DNA of 64,000 nt from assembly GCF_030913705.1 (NCBI RefSeq), contig NZ_CP133190.1:2867501-2931500 (forward strand). Direction: 5' to 3'. Positions 35,751 through 45,115 of the stretch are shown piece by piece. The translations under genes and the position numbers were made by a program. The notes below the pieces were generated by a model. That model was given only the letters and a program-made list of their open reading frames with translations, was not told where the DNA came from and made no database searches. The stretch is from Anaerocolumna sp. MB42-C2 (lineage in GTDB: Bacteria; Bacillota; Clostridia; Lachnospirales; Lachnospiraceae). How positions within the stretch are numbered: the stretch's first letter is position 1; each line of letters starts with the position of its first letter.

Positions 35751-36185
35751 TTAATATTTAATCTCTAATACTTCTGGTTTCTGAGCTGCGTTATCATGCT
35801 CTGGGCCAGCGTATACGTGTAATTTTGTGATCATTTGTCTTCCTAAAGGTCCCTTTGGAAGCATTCCTTTAACTGCAATGTTAATTGCTTCACCAGGTTT
35901 TTTAGCATTTAATTCTCTTAATGTGGTTTCTCTCATACCACCTACATAATCAGAGTGATTGTAATAAATTTTTTGATCTAATTTCTTTCCTGTTACTTTT
36001 ATCTTATCAGCATTTACAATAATTACATAATCACCAGTATCAATGTGTGGTGTGTAAGTTGGTTTATTTTTGCCTCTTAATATCTTTGCAATTTCGGATG
36101 AAAGACGTCCTAATGTATGACCTGTAGCATCTATTACATACCATTTTCTTTCGATCGTAGCTGGACTAGCCATAAAGCTTTTCAT
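35751..36185 (-). CDS. rplM: 50S ribosomal protein L13
   Basis: A 144-residue early-assembly protein of the large subunit. [20 protein letters not shown] and [11 protein letters not shown] are family signatures. The start MKSFMASP at 36185 has GGAGG seven bases upstream. It is driven by its own consensus promoter at 36290-36318. The leader of about 100 bases can fold (AATACT...AGTATT) and may be an L13-type autoregulatory leader, as known in Firmicutes. rpsI follows 28 bases later. Confidence 0.97.
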   Translation of the reverse strand: MKSFMASPATIERKWYVIDATGHTLGRLSSEIAKILRGKNKPTYTPHIDTGDYVIIVNADKIKVTGKKLDQKIYYNHSDYVGGMRETTLRELNAKKPGEAINIAVKGMLPKGPLGRQMITKLHVYAGPEHDNAAQKPEVLEIKY

Positions 36186-36289
36186 TGGTTACCCTCCTTA
36201 GATTAATTAAAATCTCAATAATTATCATTAATTTATGTTAAAATACTCTACCGGGGCTTGGTTTAAGTATTCTCACGTCACATCTAAAT

Positions 36290-36318
36290 ATTATAATACA
36301 TTCCACCTGGCGTGTCAA
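36290..36318 (-). promoter_or_regulatory. Consensus sigma-70 promoter of rplM-rpsI
   Basis: Minus-strand TTGACA (36313-36318), 17-base spacer, TATAAT (36290-36295): a perfect match to both consensus hexamers. Confidence 0.88.
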
Positions 36319-36407
36319 TAGATTTTCTGCGGTTTATATACGATTTTCCAGATATTTATATTAATAATCATGCTACAAAATGAGCTGTTTTATACTATAG
36401 TTACACT

Positions 36408-37178
36408 TTAATTCCATCCATTTACTGTTAATGCATCCAGATCCGGATAATCTACTTTGAGCAGGGTTAATCCCTGGGCAGGTGCTTTGGGTCCTGCAAC
36501 CAGCCGGTCTCTTTTATTCAATATCTCCAGAACATGATTAGGTGGATAAATCCCAAGTCCTACCTTTATTAAAGTTCCTACAATAATTCGTACCATATTA
36601 TATAAGAATCCGTTGCCGGATATGGTTATCTGAATCATTTCTCCGCTTTTTTCCACATTTATATCATAAATCGTCCGTATTGTATCCGTAACCTGAGTTC
36701 TGGTAGAACAAAAACTTTTAAAATCATGTTCTCCAATCAGGTATTTCGCCGCTTCGGACATGGCTTCTGCAAGTAATGGATAATAAACAAAATGTGTGTA
36801 CAGCCTTTGGGTAGGCAAGGGAAATCGGCTGTTTAATATGCGGTACTGATAGGTTTTTCTACTATTACAGAATCTTGGATGAAAATCGCCCGGTACCTCT
36901 CTGGACTGTTGTATCACAATATCCCTCGGCAGTCTCTGATTTAATGCAAAGGATATCTTTTCACCCGGTATTTTAGTCTCCGTATCAAAAACAGCAACAT
37001 TTCCGATAGCATGTACACCGGAATCCGTCCTGCTGGCTCCGATTACAGTTATTGATTCCTTTAATAAATCACTTAAATGGCGGTTTAATACTTCTTCAAC
37101 GGTAATCCCATTGGGCTGTATCTGCCACCCGCAATAGTTTGTCCCATCATAAGCTACTACTAACATAATTCTTTTCAT
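36408..37178 (-). CDS. truA: tRNA pseudouridine(38-40) synthase
   Basis: A 256-residue enzyme that makes pseudouridine at positions 38-40 of the tRNA anticodon arm. The catalytic aspartate is in GASRTDSGVHA (about residue 52). The N-terminal VAYDGTNYCGWQIQPN and the later FLYNMVRIIVGTL are characteristic. ATG 37178 has GGAG five bases upstream. It sits between the housekeeping ecfT and rplM, the common Firmicute order. A 246-bp AT-rich gap (37179-37424) separates it from ecfT. Confidence 0.96.
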   Translation of the reverse strand: MKRIMLVVAYDGTNYCGWQIQPNGITVEEVLNRHLSDLLKESITVIGASRTDSGVHAIGNVAVFDTETKIPGEKISFALNQRLPRDIVIQQSREVPGDFHPRFCNSRKTYQYRILNSRFPLPTQRLYTHFVYYPLLAEAMSEAAKYLIGEHDFKSFCSTRTQVTDTIRTIYDINVEKSGEMIQITISGNGFLYNMVRIIVGTLIKVGLGIYPPNHVLEILNKRDRLVAGPKAPAQGLTLLKVDYPDLDALTVNGWN

Positions 37179-37424
37179 ATAAACTCCAAACTATTCTACT
37201 GAAATATAAAATTAAAAAGATTTTAGACAACTAAATACTCCGCATTGATCTGTATTTTCTTTTCTAATATTCTATATAATTCTTATTTTTCTATTTGATA
37301 CGAAGTCAGAAGTCCTTTAAACATAGAATTGTAAATGGATTATCTATAAGGACTATATTTTCGCATGTAATATTACCTTATTATTTATTAACTCTAATCG
37401 TGTTTTAATACTCCCGTAGATCAT

Positions 37425-38222
37425 CTATATAGAATTTAATACAAATATAGCAGCTACATAAAGAATAAGTACAAAATAGGCCACCATATCCCTTGTTACA
37501 TATTTCAGAGGTTTCATTTTAGTTCTTCCCTCGCCGCCGCGGTAACATCTGGCTTCCATTGCCATGGCTAAATCATTGGCACGCCGGAAAGCGGATACAA
37601 ACAACGGTACTAATAAAGGAATAAGACTTTTTGCCCTCTTCATTAACCCACCGGACTCAAAATCTGCCCCTCTTGCCATCTGTGCTTTCATTATTTTATC
37701 CGTTTCCTCCATTAGAATCGGGATAAAACGAAGTGCGATGGACATCATCATAGATATTTCATGTACCGGCACCTTTATTTTGCGAAGGGGCCACATTACA
37801 CTTTCCAACCCATCCGTTAGATGGTTCGGCGTGGTTGTAAAGGTCATAAGAGAAGAGCCTAATATTAAAAACACCAGTCGCAATCCCATTAATACGGCTG
37901 TTTCAATCCCTTCCCTGGTAATTTTTATAACACCCAACCGATATATTTCGGTCCCCGGAGTTAGAAATAAATTAAACATAACAGTAAACAGCATAAGTAC
38001 AAGGACAGCTTTTAACCCTCTTACAATGAAACGAAAAGGGACTTTAGATACTTTTATAATACCTGCTAAAAATAAAACCGCAAGTATATAACCGTAATAA
38101 TTCCGAAACATAAATAAGGAAAAAATATATATAATTGTTCCGATTAATTTTACTCTTGGATCCAATCTGTGAAGAATGGAATCTGCCGGATAATATTGTC
38201 CTATGGTAATATCTCTGATCAT
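37425..38222 (-). CDS. ecfT: ECF transporter transmembrane component EcfT (housekeeping)
   Basis: A 265-residue membrane protein that couples the EcfA1/EcfA2 ATPases to interchangeable vitamin-specific S components encoded elsewhere. Hydrophobic helices are followed by the two coupling motifs, MKAQMARGADFESGG (about 180-195) and ANDLAMAMEARCYRGG (about 215-230). ATG 38222 follows AGGAAG. It is 18 bases downstream of ecfA2. Its more canonical motifs contrast with the EcfT of the catabolic operon. Confidence 0.95.
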   Translation of the reverse strand: MIRDITIGQYYPADSILHRLDPRVKLIGTIIYIFSLFMFRNYYGYILAVLFLAGIIKVSKVPFRFIVRGLKAVLVLMLFTVMFNLFLTPGTEIYRLGVIKITREGIETAVLMGLRLVFLILGSSLMTFTTTPNHLTDGLESVMWPLRKIKVPVHEISMMMSIALRFIPILMEETDKIMKAQMARGADFESGGLMKRAKSLIPLLVPLFVSAFRRANDLAMAMEARCYRGGEGRTKMKPLKYVTRDMVAYFVLILYVAAIFVLNSI

Positions 38223-38240
38223 TTTTTATCTTCCTTTTTG

Positions 38241-39095
38241 TTATAACGATTTTCTGAGGGCACGGAGTATCGAGACCTTTGCTTCCTCAACTGTTGTAGC
38301 AGAAGTATCTACCGAAAATCCTCTTGATTTTAACTCATTCATAACATAAGTTACCTGTGGTGCAGCCAGACCAATTTTCTCCAACTCCTTATAATGTTTA
38401 AAGACTTCATGTGGTCTATCATTATAAACAATTTCACCTTTATTCATTACAACCAGACGGTTGGCATATTTCGCAACATCTTCCATACTATGGGATACCA
38501 ATATTATTGTAATATTACTTTCCTTATGAAGCCTTGCGATTTGTTCCAAGATTTCATCTCTTCCTTTCGGATCTAATCCGGCTGTCGGCTCATCTAAGAT
38601 AAGAAGTTCCGGTTTCATTGCTAATACACCTGCAATTGCAACTCTTCTTTTTTGACCGCCGGATAGCTCAAAGGGTGAGGCATCCAGAACATCATCACTT
38701 AACCCCACCATTTTAATGGCATCATATGTTCTTAAATCCACTTCCAATTGTTCAAATCCCAGGTTTTTAGGACCAAAACTTACATCTTTATATACTGTGG
38801 TTTCAAACAGCTGGTGTTCCGGGTATTGAAAAACCAGTCCCACTTTGCTCCTTAACGCTTTCATATTAAAATTCTTATCGTAAATATCTTCACCCTTATA
38901 AAAGATGGTACCGCTTGTTCCTCTCATTAACCCATTTAAATGCTGTGTCAGAGTGGATTTACCGGATCCGGTATGACCGATAAGCCCAATAAAATCCCTC
39001 TCTTCAATTACCAGATTTATATCTTTTAATGCATGCTTTTCGTATGCATTTCCGGGACTGTATATATAATTTAATTTGTCCACAATCATTAACAT
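38241..39095 (-). CDS. ecfA2: ECF transporter ATPase EcfA2
   Basis: A 284-residue ATPase of the housekeeping energy-coupling module. Walker A GHTGSGKSTL, Q-loop VFQYPEHQLF, signature LSGGQKRRVAIAG, Walker B LLILDEPTAGLDP and H-loop VSHSMEDV are all canonical. GGGAGG precedes the ATG. It lies 52 bases downstream of ecfA1, and the two proteins should form a heterodimer. Confidence 0.96.
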   Translation of the reverse strand: MLMIVDKLNYIYSPGNAYEKHALKDINLVIEERDFIGLIGHTGSGKSTLTQHLNGLMRGTSGTIFYKGEDIYDKNFNMKALRSKVGLVFQYPEHQLFETTVYKDVSFGPKNLGFEQLEVDLRTYDAIKMVGLSDDVLDASPFELSGGQKRRVAIAGVLAMKPELLILDEPTAGLDPKGRDEILEQIARLHKESNITIILVSHSMEDVAKYANRLVVMNKGEIVYNDRPHEVFKHYKELEKIGLAAPQVTYVMNELKSRGFSVDTSATTVEEAKVSILRALRKSL

Positions 39096-39147
39096 AACAA
39101 AACCTCCCGCAGCGTACAGGAAAGTGCAGCACTTTACTGCCGTATCC

Positions 39148-39999
39148 TTAAGCTATACTGCTAATAGCTTCTACCAATTCCTCTATACTAAGTATTCCTT
39201 TGGGAATGTTAAGGCCGTCTTTTCTTAATTCGTAGGCCAGTTCCGTCACCTGGGGTACTGCAAGACGGTATTGCTTTAATTCTTCCACTCTTGAAAATAT
39301 TTCTCTCGGAGTACCCTGCATAACAACCTTTCCCTTATCCATTACAATTACCTTATCTGCATGTATTACTTCTTCCATATAATGTGTGATAAGCAGCACC
39401 GTAACTTTTTCTCTTTTATTCAGTTCACGAATGGTTCGTATTACCTCTTTACGGCCGATTGGATCCAACATGGCGGTTGGCTCATCCAGAACGATACATT
39501 CCGGTTTCATTGCCATAATACCTGCAATCGCTACTCTTTGCTTTTGACCTCCGGATAACTTATTAGGAGAATGCTTGCGGTATTCCAGCATTCCTACGGC
39601 ACTTAAGCTTTCTTCAACCCGCTTCCATATCTCTTCTGTAGGTACACCTAAATTTTCGGCACCAAACCCTACATCTTCTTCTACTACGGTAGCAATGATC
39701 TGATTATCCGGGTTCTGAAATACCATACCTGCAGCTTGTCGTATCTCCCAAATCTTGTCTTCTTCCCTTGTATTCATACCGTTAACCCAGACTGTTCCTT
39801 CCGTAGGCGTCAGAATTGCATTTATATGTTTTGCCATTGTGCTTTTACCGGAACCATTATGTCCTAAAATAGCCACAAAATCTCCCTTATTAACCTCGAT
39901 ATCTACATTGTCAATTGCACGGTTAATCGCCTCAACATTGCCCTCTTCATCCCGTCTTATATATTCATATATTAAATTTTCTGCTTTAATCATTCCCAT
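39148..39999 (-). CDS. ecfA1: ECF transporter ATPase EcfA1
   Basis: A 283-residue partner ATPase. Walker [12 protein letters not shown]-loop [11 protein letters not shown], signature [13 protein letters not shown], Walker [14 protein letters not shown] and H-loop ITHYMEEV are seen. It is the first gene of the ecfA1-ecfA2-ecfT-truA-(rplM-rpsI) block, with a good promoter at 40045-40073. AGAAGG lies eight bases before the ATG at 39999. Confidence 0.96.
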   Translation of the reverse strand: MGMIKAENLIYEYIRRDEEGNVEAINRAIDNVDIEVNKGDFVAILGHNGSGKSTMAKHINAILTPTEGTVWVNGMNTREEDKIWEIRQAAGMVFQNPDNQIIATVVEEDVGFGAENLGVPTEEIWKRVEESLSAVGMLEYRKHSPNKLSGGQKQRVAIAGIMAMKPECIVLDEPTAMLDPIGRKEVIRTIRELNKREKVTVLLITHYMEEVIHADKVIVMDKGKVVMQGTPREIFSRVEELKQYRLAVPQVTELAYELRKDGLNIPKGILSIEELVEAISSIA

Positions 40000-40044
40000 G
40001 TATATAACCTTCTTATAAGTATAGTTACTTTCTTAACTTTCTAC

Positions 40045-40073
40045 ATTGTAAAGTATAATAATAATATTTGCAA
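40045..40073 (-). promoter_or_regulatory. Sigma-70 promoter of the ecfA1 operon
   Basis: Minus-strand TTGCAA (40068-40073), 17-base spacer, TACAAT (40045-40050). The rest of the 316-bp gap up to 40315 is AT-rich and holds no visible gene; it must also contain the promoter of the divergent signal peptidase gene. Confidence 0.7.
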
Positions 40074-40315
40074 CGTATTTTTATTCGTGATTTTAATTCT
40101 TAAATTTTTATAACGATTATTACTTTTTTCTACCATATAACTATTTAGTTTGACTTTTCAAAGATTAAGTTATATAGTAACCTTAGTATTAAATACATAT
40201 AAATAATTACTTTAAATAAGAATTTGTATCTATTACAATGATTATTTTCCTTTTATTTCCTTTTGTTTTGGTTTTATAATTAATTAATTACAAGAGTAGA
40301 AAGGACTATTGTGGT

Positions 40316-40837
40316 ATGACAGATATAAAAAAAGAAATTTTTGAATGGGCAAAAGTTATTGTAATTGCCATTGCCATCGCATTTATATTAAATAATTACG
40401 TTATTGTAAATGCACAGGTACCTACCGGTTCCATGGAAAATACCGTTATGACGAAAGACAGAATTTTTGCATTCCGTCTGGCTTATCTTTTTGAAGATCC
40501 GCAAAGAGGAGATATCGTAGTTTTTCCTTTTCCAGATGATGAAAAAGTGAATTATCTGAAGCGAATTATAGGCTTACCCGGAGATACTGTCGAAATAAAG
40601 GATGGGAAAGTATACATAAATAACAGCAAAAAACCTCTAAAAGAGGATTATTTGAAAGAAACACCTACCGGCTCCTTTGGTCCGTATAAAGTCCCTGAAG
40701 ATTCGTATTTCATGATGGGTGATAATCGGAATATATCAGAGGACTCCAGATATTGGAATAATCCCTATGTTAAAAAAGAAAAAATATTAGGTAAAGCTAT
40801 CATACGCTATTATCCTTCCATCAAATCATTAAAATAA
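40316..40837 (+). CDS. lepB: Signal peptidase I
   Basis: A 173-residue membrane-anchored serine protease that removes signal peptides from exported proteins. One N-terminal transmembrane helix (about 11-30, VIVIAIAIAFILNNYVIV) is followed by the catalytic Ser in VPTGSMENT (about residue 40), the general-base Lys in NYLKRIIGLPGD (about 83) and the MGDNRNISEDSR box. The size fits the small Gram-positive SipS/SipT type. It is the only plus-strand gene between two minus-strand translation operons, convergent with rplQ. Confidence 0.95.
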   Translation: MTDIKKEIFEWAKVIVIAIAIAFILNNYVIVNAQVPTGSMENTVMTKDRIFAFRLAYLFEDPQRGDIVVFPFPDDEKVNYLKRIIGLPGDTVEIKDGKVYINNSKKPLKEDYLKETPTGSFGPYKVPEDSYFMMGDNRNISEDSRYWNNPYVKKEKILGKAIIRYYPSIKSLK

Positions 40838-40893
40838 CTATTGATTTTCATATCCAATCTACTTGTTTATATCTACCTTACTATAAATGTGCA

Positions 40894-40929
40894 AAAATAG
40901 CTGTTTCATTCATATGAAACAGCTATTTT
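40894..40929. terminator. Bidirectional terminator between lepB and rplQ
   Basis: AAATAGCTGTTTCAT pairs with ATGAAACAGCTATTT (40894-40929), with A-rich sequence on one side and T-rich on the other in both readings. It can therefore end lepB (plus) and the ribosomal superoperon (minus). Confidence 0.85.
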
Positions 40930-40960
40930 ATTTCTGCTATATTTAATTAACTCAGTTCAA

Positions 40961-41497
40961 TTATACTAATTCGATTAATACTTCCATAGCAGCGTCACCC
41001 TTACGTTGACCGATCTTTACGATTCTTGTATAACCGCCGTTACGGCTTACATACTTAGGTGCAATTTCATCGAATAATTTATCTGTTACATCAACAGTTT
41101 TTGTATTTCTTTTTTTACCAGCTGCTTCTGTAGGTACTTCTGTAACGGAATAAAGGAATTTTAACATTTGTCTTCTTGCATGAAGGCGGGTTGCACTATC
41201 TTTTTTGATTGTTTTATCAACATCATCATATACTGTAACCTTTTTACCGTTAACAACTTCTTTCACTTTATTACCATCTTTATCTTTACGTGCAACTTTA
41301 GCTTTTACTGTTACTGTTTCGAAATTATCTTTTTCTTTCACAGCTAATGCTATCATACTTTCAGCGATTCTGCGGATTTCTTTTGCTTTCGCTTCAGTCG
41401 TTACTATTTTACCATTATATAATAAATTTGTTACTTGGTTTCTAAGCAACGCTTTCCTTTGGTTGGATGTTCTTCCAAGTTTTCTATAGCCTGCCAT
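40961..41497 (-). CDS. rplQ: 50S ribosomal protein L17, enlarged
   Basis: A 178-residue version of L17, which is usually about 115-130 residues. The N-terminal [18 protein letters not shown] and C-terminal [18 protein letters not shown] segments are canonical. An insertion of about 45-50 mainly charged residues (about 53-104) lies before LHARRQ. The insertion is in frame and Lys/Asp/Val-rich, so it is a real lineage feature and not an assembly error. It is the last gene of the superoperon; GGAGGG precedes the ATG. Confidence 0.95.
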   Translation of the reverse strand: MAGYRKLGRTSNQRKALLRNQVTNLLYNGKIVTTEAKAKEIRRIAESMIALAVKEKDNFETVTVKAKVARKDKDGNKVKEVVNGKKVTVYDDVDKTIKKDSATRLHARRQMLKFLYSVTEVPTEAAGKKRNTKTVDVTDKLFDEIAPKYVSRNGGYTRIVKIGQRKGDAAMEVLIELV

Positions 41498-41523
41498 TGT
41501 TTTCCCTCCTTTAACTTCTGTTT

Positions 41524-42483
41524 TTAGTCATCGCTTACATTAAGTGATAAGCCAAGCTCTTTCAGCTTTGCAAGTACTTCCTCTAATGACTTACGACCAA
41601 GATTTCTAACCTTCATCATATCTTCAGAAGTTTTATTCGTTAATTCTTCAACCGTATTTATTCCGGCTCTCTTGAGACAATTGTAAGAACGAACTGATAA
41701 CTCTAATTCGTCGATATTCATTTCCAGAACTTTTTCTTTTTCATTATCTTCTTTTTCAACCATGACTTCTGCGGTTTTAGCATTTTCGGACAAATCTATA
41801 AATGAATTAAGATGTTCACTTAAAACCTTAGCAGCTAAACTAACAGCTTCATCTGGAGCTAAAGTTCCGTTGGTATATACGTCTAGTGTAAGTTTATCAA
41901 AATCTGTTATTTGACCAACACGGGTATTCTCTACAGTTAAATTTACGCGTTCAACAGGTGTATAGATTGAGTCAATCGGTATTACACCAATTGGCAAATC
42001 ATCATTCTTGTTTTTATCTGCACTAATGTATCCTCTGCCCTTAGTAATGGTAATTTCCATATACAATTTACTGTCATTGCCGCCGTTTAGTGTTGCAATC
42101 GGTAATTCAGGGTTAAGGATCTCAATATCCGGGTCAGCCTGGATATCCCCTGCTGTTACTACGCCTTCACCTTCGAATTCAATGTAAGCCGTCTTCGGTT
42201 CATTTGTCTCACTTGTATTTTTGATTGCTAAACTCTTTAGATTCATGATTATTTCAGTAACATCCTCTTTAACTCCAGGGATAGCACTGAATTCATGAAC
42301 AACGCCATCAATCTTAACTTGACTGACTGCAGCACCGGGTAAGGATGAAAGCATAATTCTTCTCAAAGAATTACCCAAGGTTGTACCGTATCCTCGTTCC
42401 AAAGGTTCTACTACAAAACGTCCAAATTTTTTATCTTCAGAAATTTCTGCAATTTCAATTTTTGGTTTCTCAAAATCAAACAC
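41524..42483 (-). CDS. rpoA: DNA-directed RNA polymerase alpha subunit
   Basis: A 319-residue subunit that nucleates RNA polymerase assembly and contacts UP elements and activators. The N-terminal domain has [18 protein letters not shown] (about 28-45). The C-terminal DNA-binding domain carries [16 protein letters not shown]. Translation starts at GTG (42483), with GGAGGG upstream. It lies between rpsD and rplQ, the universal alpha-operon position. Confidence 0.98.
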   Translation of the reverse strand: MFDFEKPKIEIAEISEDKKFGRFVVEPLERGYGTTLGNSLRRIMLSSLPGAAVSQVKIDGVVHEFSAIPGVKEDVTEIIMNLKSLAIKNTSETNEPKTAYIEFEGEGVVTAGDIQADPDIEILNPELPIATLNGGNDSKLYMEITITKGRGYISADKNKNDDLPIGVIPIDSIYTPVERVNLTVENTRVGQITDFDKLTLDVYTNGTLAPDEAVSLAAKVLSEHLNSFIDLSENAKTAEVMVEKEDNEKEKVLEMNIDELELSVRSYNCLKRAGINTVEELTNKTSEDMMKVRNLGRKSLEEVLAKLKELGLSLNVSDD

Positions 42484-42524
42484 AATAGGACCCTCCTTTT
42501 GGGTTATTATGATACGATTACTGA

Positions 42525-43121
42525 TTACTTAGAATACAACTCGACGATAAGCATTTCATTTACCGGAACATCGATTTGATCTCTTGAAGGAATCTCTTTC
42601 ACTGTGCCTTTTAAAGCTTCATGATCAACTTCAAGCCAAGCTGGTATGGTTCTTCCAGCTGTTACTTCTAATACATCTTTATATCTTTGAGCGCTCTTGA
42701 ATTTTTCTTTAATTTCAATAACGTCTCCTGCTTTTACAACATAGGATGGAATATTGATGCACTTTCCATTAACTAAAACGTGTTTATGGTCAACGATTTG
42801 TCTGGCTTCACTTCTTGTTCTTCCAAGTCCCAAACGGAATAATACGTTATCCAGTCTAAGTTCAAGGAGAATCATAAGATTTTCACCAGTTGTACCGTAT
42901 TTCATTTTCTTTGCTTTATCAAAATTGTTTCTGAAAGGTTTCTCCAGAATACCATATATAAATTTAGCTTTTTGCTTTTCTCTTAATTGTGTACCATACT
43001 CACTTAATTTTTTTCCAGCTCTTGAAGAAGTTCTGTTAGACTTCTTGTCAATTCCTAAATAAGCAGGTTCCAGACCAAGTGATCTACATTTCTTTAAAAC
43101 AGGACCCATGTCTCTTGCCAT
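42525..43121 (-). CDS. rpsD: 30S ribosomal protein S4
   Basis: A 198-residue primary 16S rRNA-binding protein. The S4 RNA-binding domain is at about 88-150 ([20 protein letters not shown] and [13 protein letters not shown]). The N-terminal segment lacks the four-cysteine zinc site of some S4 proteins: it reads [17 protein letters not shown]. This is therefore the C-minus form. AGGAGG precedes the ATG. Members of this family often autoregulate their operon by mRNA binding. Confidence 0.97.
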   Translation of the reverse strand: MARDMGPVLKKCRSLGLEPAYLGIDKKSNRTSSRAGKKLSEYGTQLREKQKAKFIYGILEKPFRNNFDKAKKMKYGTTGENLMILLELRLDNVLFRLGLGRTRSEARQIVDHKHVLVNGKCINIPSYVVKAGDVIEIKEKFKSAQRYKDVLEVTAGRTIPAWLEVDHEALKGTVKEIPSRDQIDVPVNEMLIVELYSK

Positions 43122-43138
43122 AAGTTTATTACCTCCTA

Positions 43139-43534
43139 TTAGACTCTTCTGCGTTTAGGTGGTCTACATCCGTTATGTGGAACCGGAGTGACATCCTTAA
43201 TACTGGTTACTTCAATGCCGCAAGCCTGAAGTGCACGAATTGCTGCTTCTCTTCCTGAACCCGGGCCTTTTACCATAACATCCACTGATCTTAAACCATG
43301 TACTAACGCTGCTTTAGCTGCTGTCTCAGCTGCCATCTGAGCTGCATATGGAGTGGATTTTCTGGAACCTCTAAATCCTAATCCGCCGGCACTAGCCCAT
43401 GAAAGAGCATTGCCTTCTGCATCTGTCAGAGTAACAATTGTATTATTAAAAGATGACTGGATATGTGCCTGTCCACGATCGACGTTCTTTCTGACACGTT
43501 TCTTAGCCACTTTTTTTGCTATCTTTTTAGCCAT
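43139..43534 (-). CDS. rpsK: 30S ribosomal protein S11
   Basis: A 131-residue protein of the 30S platform. The conserved [19 protein letters not shown] (about 20-38) and [15 protein letters not shown] segments and the C-terminal [13 protein letters not shown] are all present. The N terminus is very Lys/Arg-rich. AGGAGG lies upstream of the ATG at 43534. It is 31 bases after rpsM and 18 before rpsD. Confidence 0.97.
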   Translation of the reverse strand: MAKKIAKKVAKKRVRKNVDRGQAHIQSSFNNTIVTLTDAEGNALSWASAGGLGFRGSRKSTPYAAQMAAETAAKAALVHGLRSVDVMVKGPGSGREAAIRALQACGIEVTSIKDVTPVPHNGCRPPKRRRV

Positions 43535-43565
43535 TTAACAAACCCTCCTATTGGATTTTTAACTA

Positions 43566-43934
43566 TTATTTCTTCTTATTTGCAACTGTACGCTTTGGTC
43601 CTTTTCTAGTTCTAGCGTTTGTCTTAGTTTTCTGACCACGAACCGGAAGACCTTTTCTATGACGGATTCCTCTATAGCATCCGATTTCCTGAAGTCTCTT
43701 AATATTAAGAGCGATTTCTCTACGTAAATCACCTTCAACCTGTTGGGTTGCGTCAATAATATCACGAATTCTAGCTACTTCTTCGTCAGTTAAATCTCTA
43801 ACACGAGTGTCAGGATTAACGTTAGCTTCTTTAAGAATGCGGTTGGAACTTACTCTGCCGATACCATAAATATAAGTAAGTCCGATTTCTACACGTTTCT
43901 CTCTTGGTAAATCTACACCACTGATACGAGCCAT
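43566..43934 (-). CDS. rpsM: 30S ribosomal protein S13
   Basis: A 122-residue protein of the 30S head that touches the A-site region and 50S bridge. It starts [20 protein letters not shown] and ends with the basic [17 protein letters not shown] tail. ATG 43934 with GGAGG ten bases upstream is chosen over the in-frame upstream start at 43988. It is preceded by an unusually long (385 bp) gap from rpmJ that contains inverted repeats. Confidence 0.97.
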   Translation of the reverse strand: MARISGVDLPREKRVEIGLTYIYGIGRVSSNRILKEANVNPDTRVRDLTDEEVARIRDIIDATQQVEGDLRREIALNIKRLQEIGCYRGIRHRKGLPVRGQKTKTNARTRKGPKRTVANKKK

Positions 43935-44319
43935 GTGCGTATTACACCTCCGTTGGATTTTAATAAGAGTGACTGAATTCAGTATCATATAGAAACACTT
44001 GGCTCTATATGGTGAAATGCATACTTATCTTATCACCCTTTTTGGGATTAAATGTTACTTTTAAATACATATTCTAAATTTTTCGCAACAAACAACTCTT
44101 CCAAGTGTTTCATTGCACAGCCGCTTTAAATTGTGACAAACACAGGGAAAAATCCCCTGCTTGCTGTAAACATGATAATGACATGGTTTACAAAACAATT
44201 TATAAAACAAATTGTTCACAATATCACAATTGCAAAATGCAGATTGTAACACAAAAAGCAAGAACTATTCATATATATAACAATTGAAGACCGCCTAGAG
44301 GCCGGCTCTTCATTGAATA
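43935..44319 (-). promoter_or_regulatory. Long structured leader between rpmJ and rpsM
   Basis: A 385-bp gap in an otherwise compact operon. GAAACACTTGG (43992-44002) and CCAAGTGTTTC (44101-44111) are perfect 11-bp inverted repeats about 98 bases apart. A second hairpin, GGTGA...TCACC, is nested at about 44008-44038, and a GC-rich hairpin (GCCTAGAGGC) lies at about 44294-44303. No convincing ORF is present. It could carry an internal promoter or a ribosomal-protein-binding leader; in E. coli S4 binds the mRNA at this position. Confidence 0.5.
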
Positions 44320-44433
44320 TTAGCCTTGTCTTTGTTTGTGTCTGGGATTTTCACAGATTACTCTGATACTGCCCTTTCTTTTAATAATCTTGCACTTTTC
44401 ACAGATTGGTTTTACTGATGACCTTACTTTCAC
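44320..44433 (-). CDS. rpmJ: 50S ribosomal protein L36
   Basis: A 37-residue zinc-ribbon protein of the large subunit. It reads from a GTG start (44433) [20 protein letters not shown] and ends [12 protein letters not shown], the family pattern with CxxC, a third Cys and His. AAAGGAGTG lies upstream. The cysteines are retained, so it is the zinc-binding (C+) form. It lies between infA and rpsM as expected. Confidence 0.97.
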   Translation of the reverse strand: MKVRSSVKPICEKCKIIKRKGSIRVICENPRHKQRQG

Positions 44434-44541
44434 AGTAATTCACTCCTTTCAAAAAAAGTCCGTCTATCATTATAACACTGATAGAACAGTAAATCAAGTA
44501 AAATAATAACATTTTTTTAATTTACTTGAAATTTATATAAA

Positions 44542-44760
44542 TTATTTGTCACGCCAAATAATTCTACCTTTAGTTAAATCATATGGAGATAATTCCAGGG
44601 TAACTTTATCACCCGGTACAATTTTAATGAAGTTCATGCGCAGCTTTCCGCTGATATGTGCTAATACTCTATGCCCATTCTCTAACTCTACCTGAAACAT
44701 TGCATTGGGTAATTTTTCGATTACGGTTCCTTCGATTTCTACTACATCTGATTTTGACAT
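44542..44760 (-). CDS. infA: Translation initiation factor IF-1
   Basis: A 72-residue OB-fold protein that binds the ribosomal A site during initiation. The sequence [20 protein letters not shown] and [13 protein letters not shown] is nearly invariant in Firmicutes. ATG 44760 with GGAGG seven bases upstream is used; the frame extends to 44790 but without support. It lies between the KOW-domain gene and rpmJ. Confidence 0.98.
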   Translation of the reverse strand: MSKSDVVEIEGTVIEKLPNAMFQVELENGHRVLAHISGKLRMNFIKIVPGDKVTLELSPYDLTKGRIIWRDK

Positions 44761-44809
44761 TATGTCACCTCCATGATTGGATATAACCATTAACTATTTC
44801 TAACAATAA

Positions 44810-45082
44810 CTACATTTTACTGTTTCGATAAAGCTTAATTGCTTTTTTAACATCTTCATTGATTATCTTCTCTTGTTTTAACTGCTTTTCTGCCAGGTTT
44901 TTATCTTTATAATTAACCAATTGAATATGCTTTATATTCTTTTTCTTGGGTGTTTCAAAAGTTCGGTTTTTACCATCCATTAAATAAACATATTCTGACT
45001 CTGATTTAAGTATGACAAATACTTCACCTTTGTCATGGCCAGCCTTGGATATTGCTAAACTGCCGAGTTCGTACAACAACAT
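44810..45082 (-). CDS. KOW-domain RNA-binding protein of the spc operon
   Basis: A 90-residue basic protein with an N-terminal KOW-like beta barrel (LGSLAISKAGHDKGEVFVIL, about 6-25) resembling the start of L14e/L6e/L27e-type proteins. A Lys-rich helical tail follows. It recurs between map and infA in Clostridia and is generally annotated as a ribosomal-protein-like RNA-binding protein of unknown role. GGAGA is six bases before the ATG. Confidence 0.85.
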   Translation of the reverse strand: MLLYELGSLAISKAGHDKGEVFVILKSESEYVYLMDGKNRTFETPKKKNIKHIQLVNYKDKNLAEKQLKQEKIINEDVKKAIKLYRNSKM

Positions 45083-45115
45083 ATTGGTTCTCCACTTACA
45101 TCTTATTCATTCTAA

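Noticed and set aside
44061..44287. Short open frames on both strands in the rpmJ-rpsM gap
   Set aside because: No ribosome-binding sites and no recognisable protein; the inverted repeats explain the region better.
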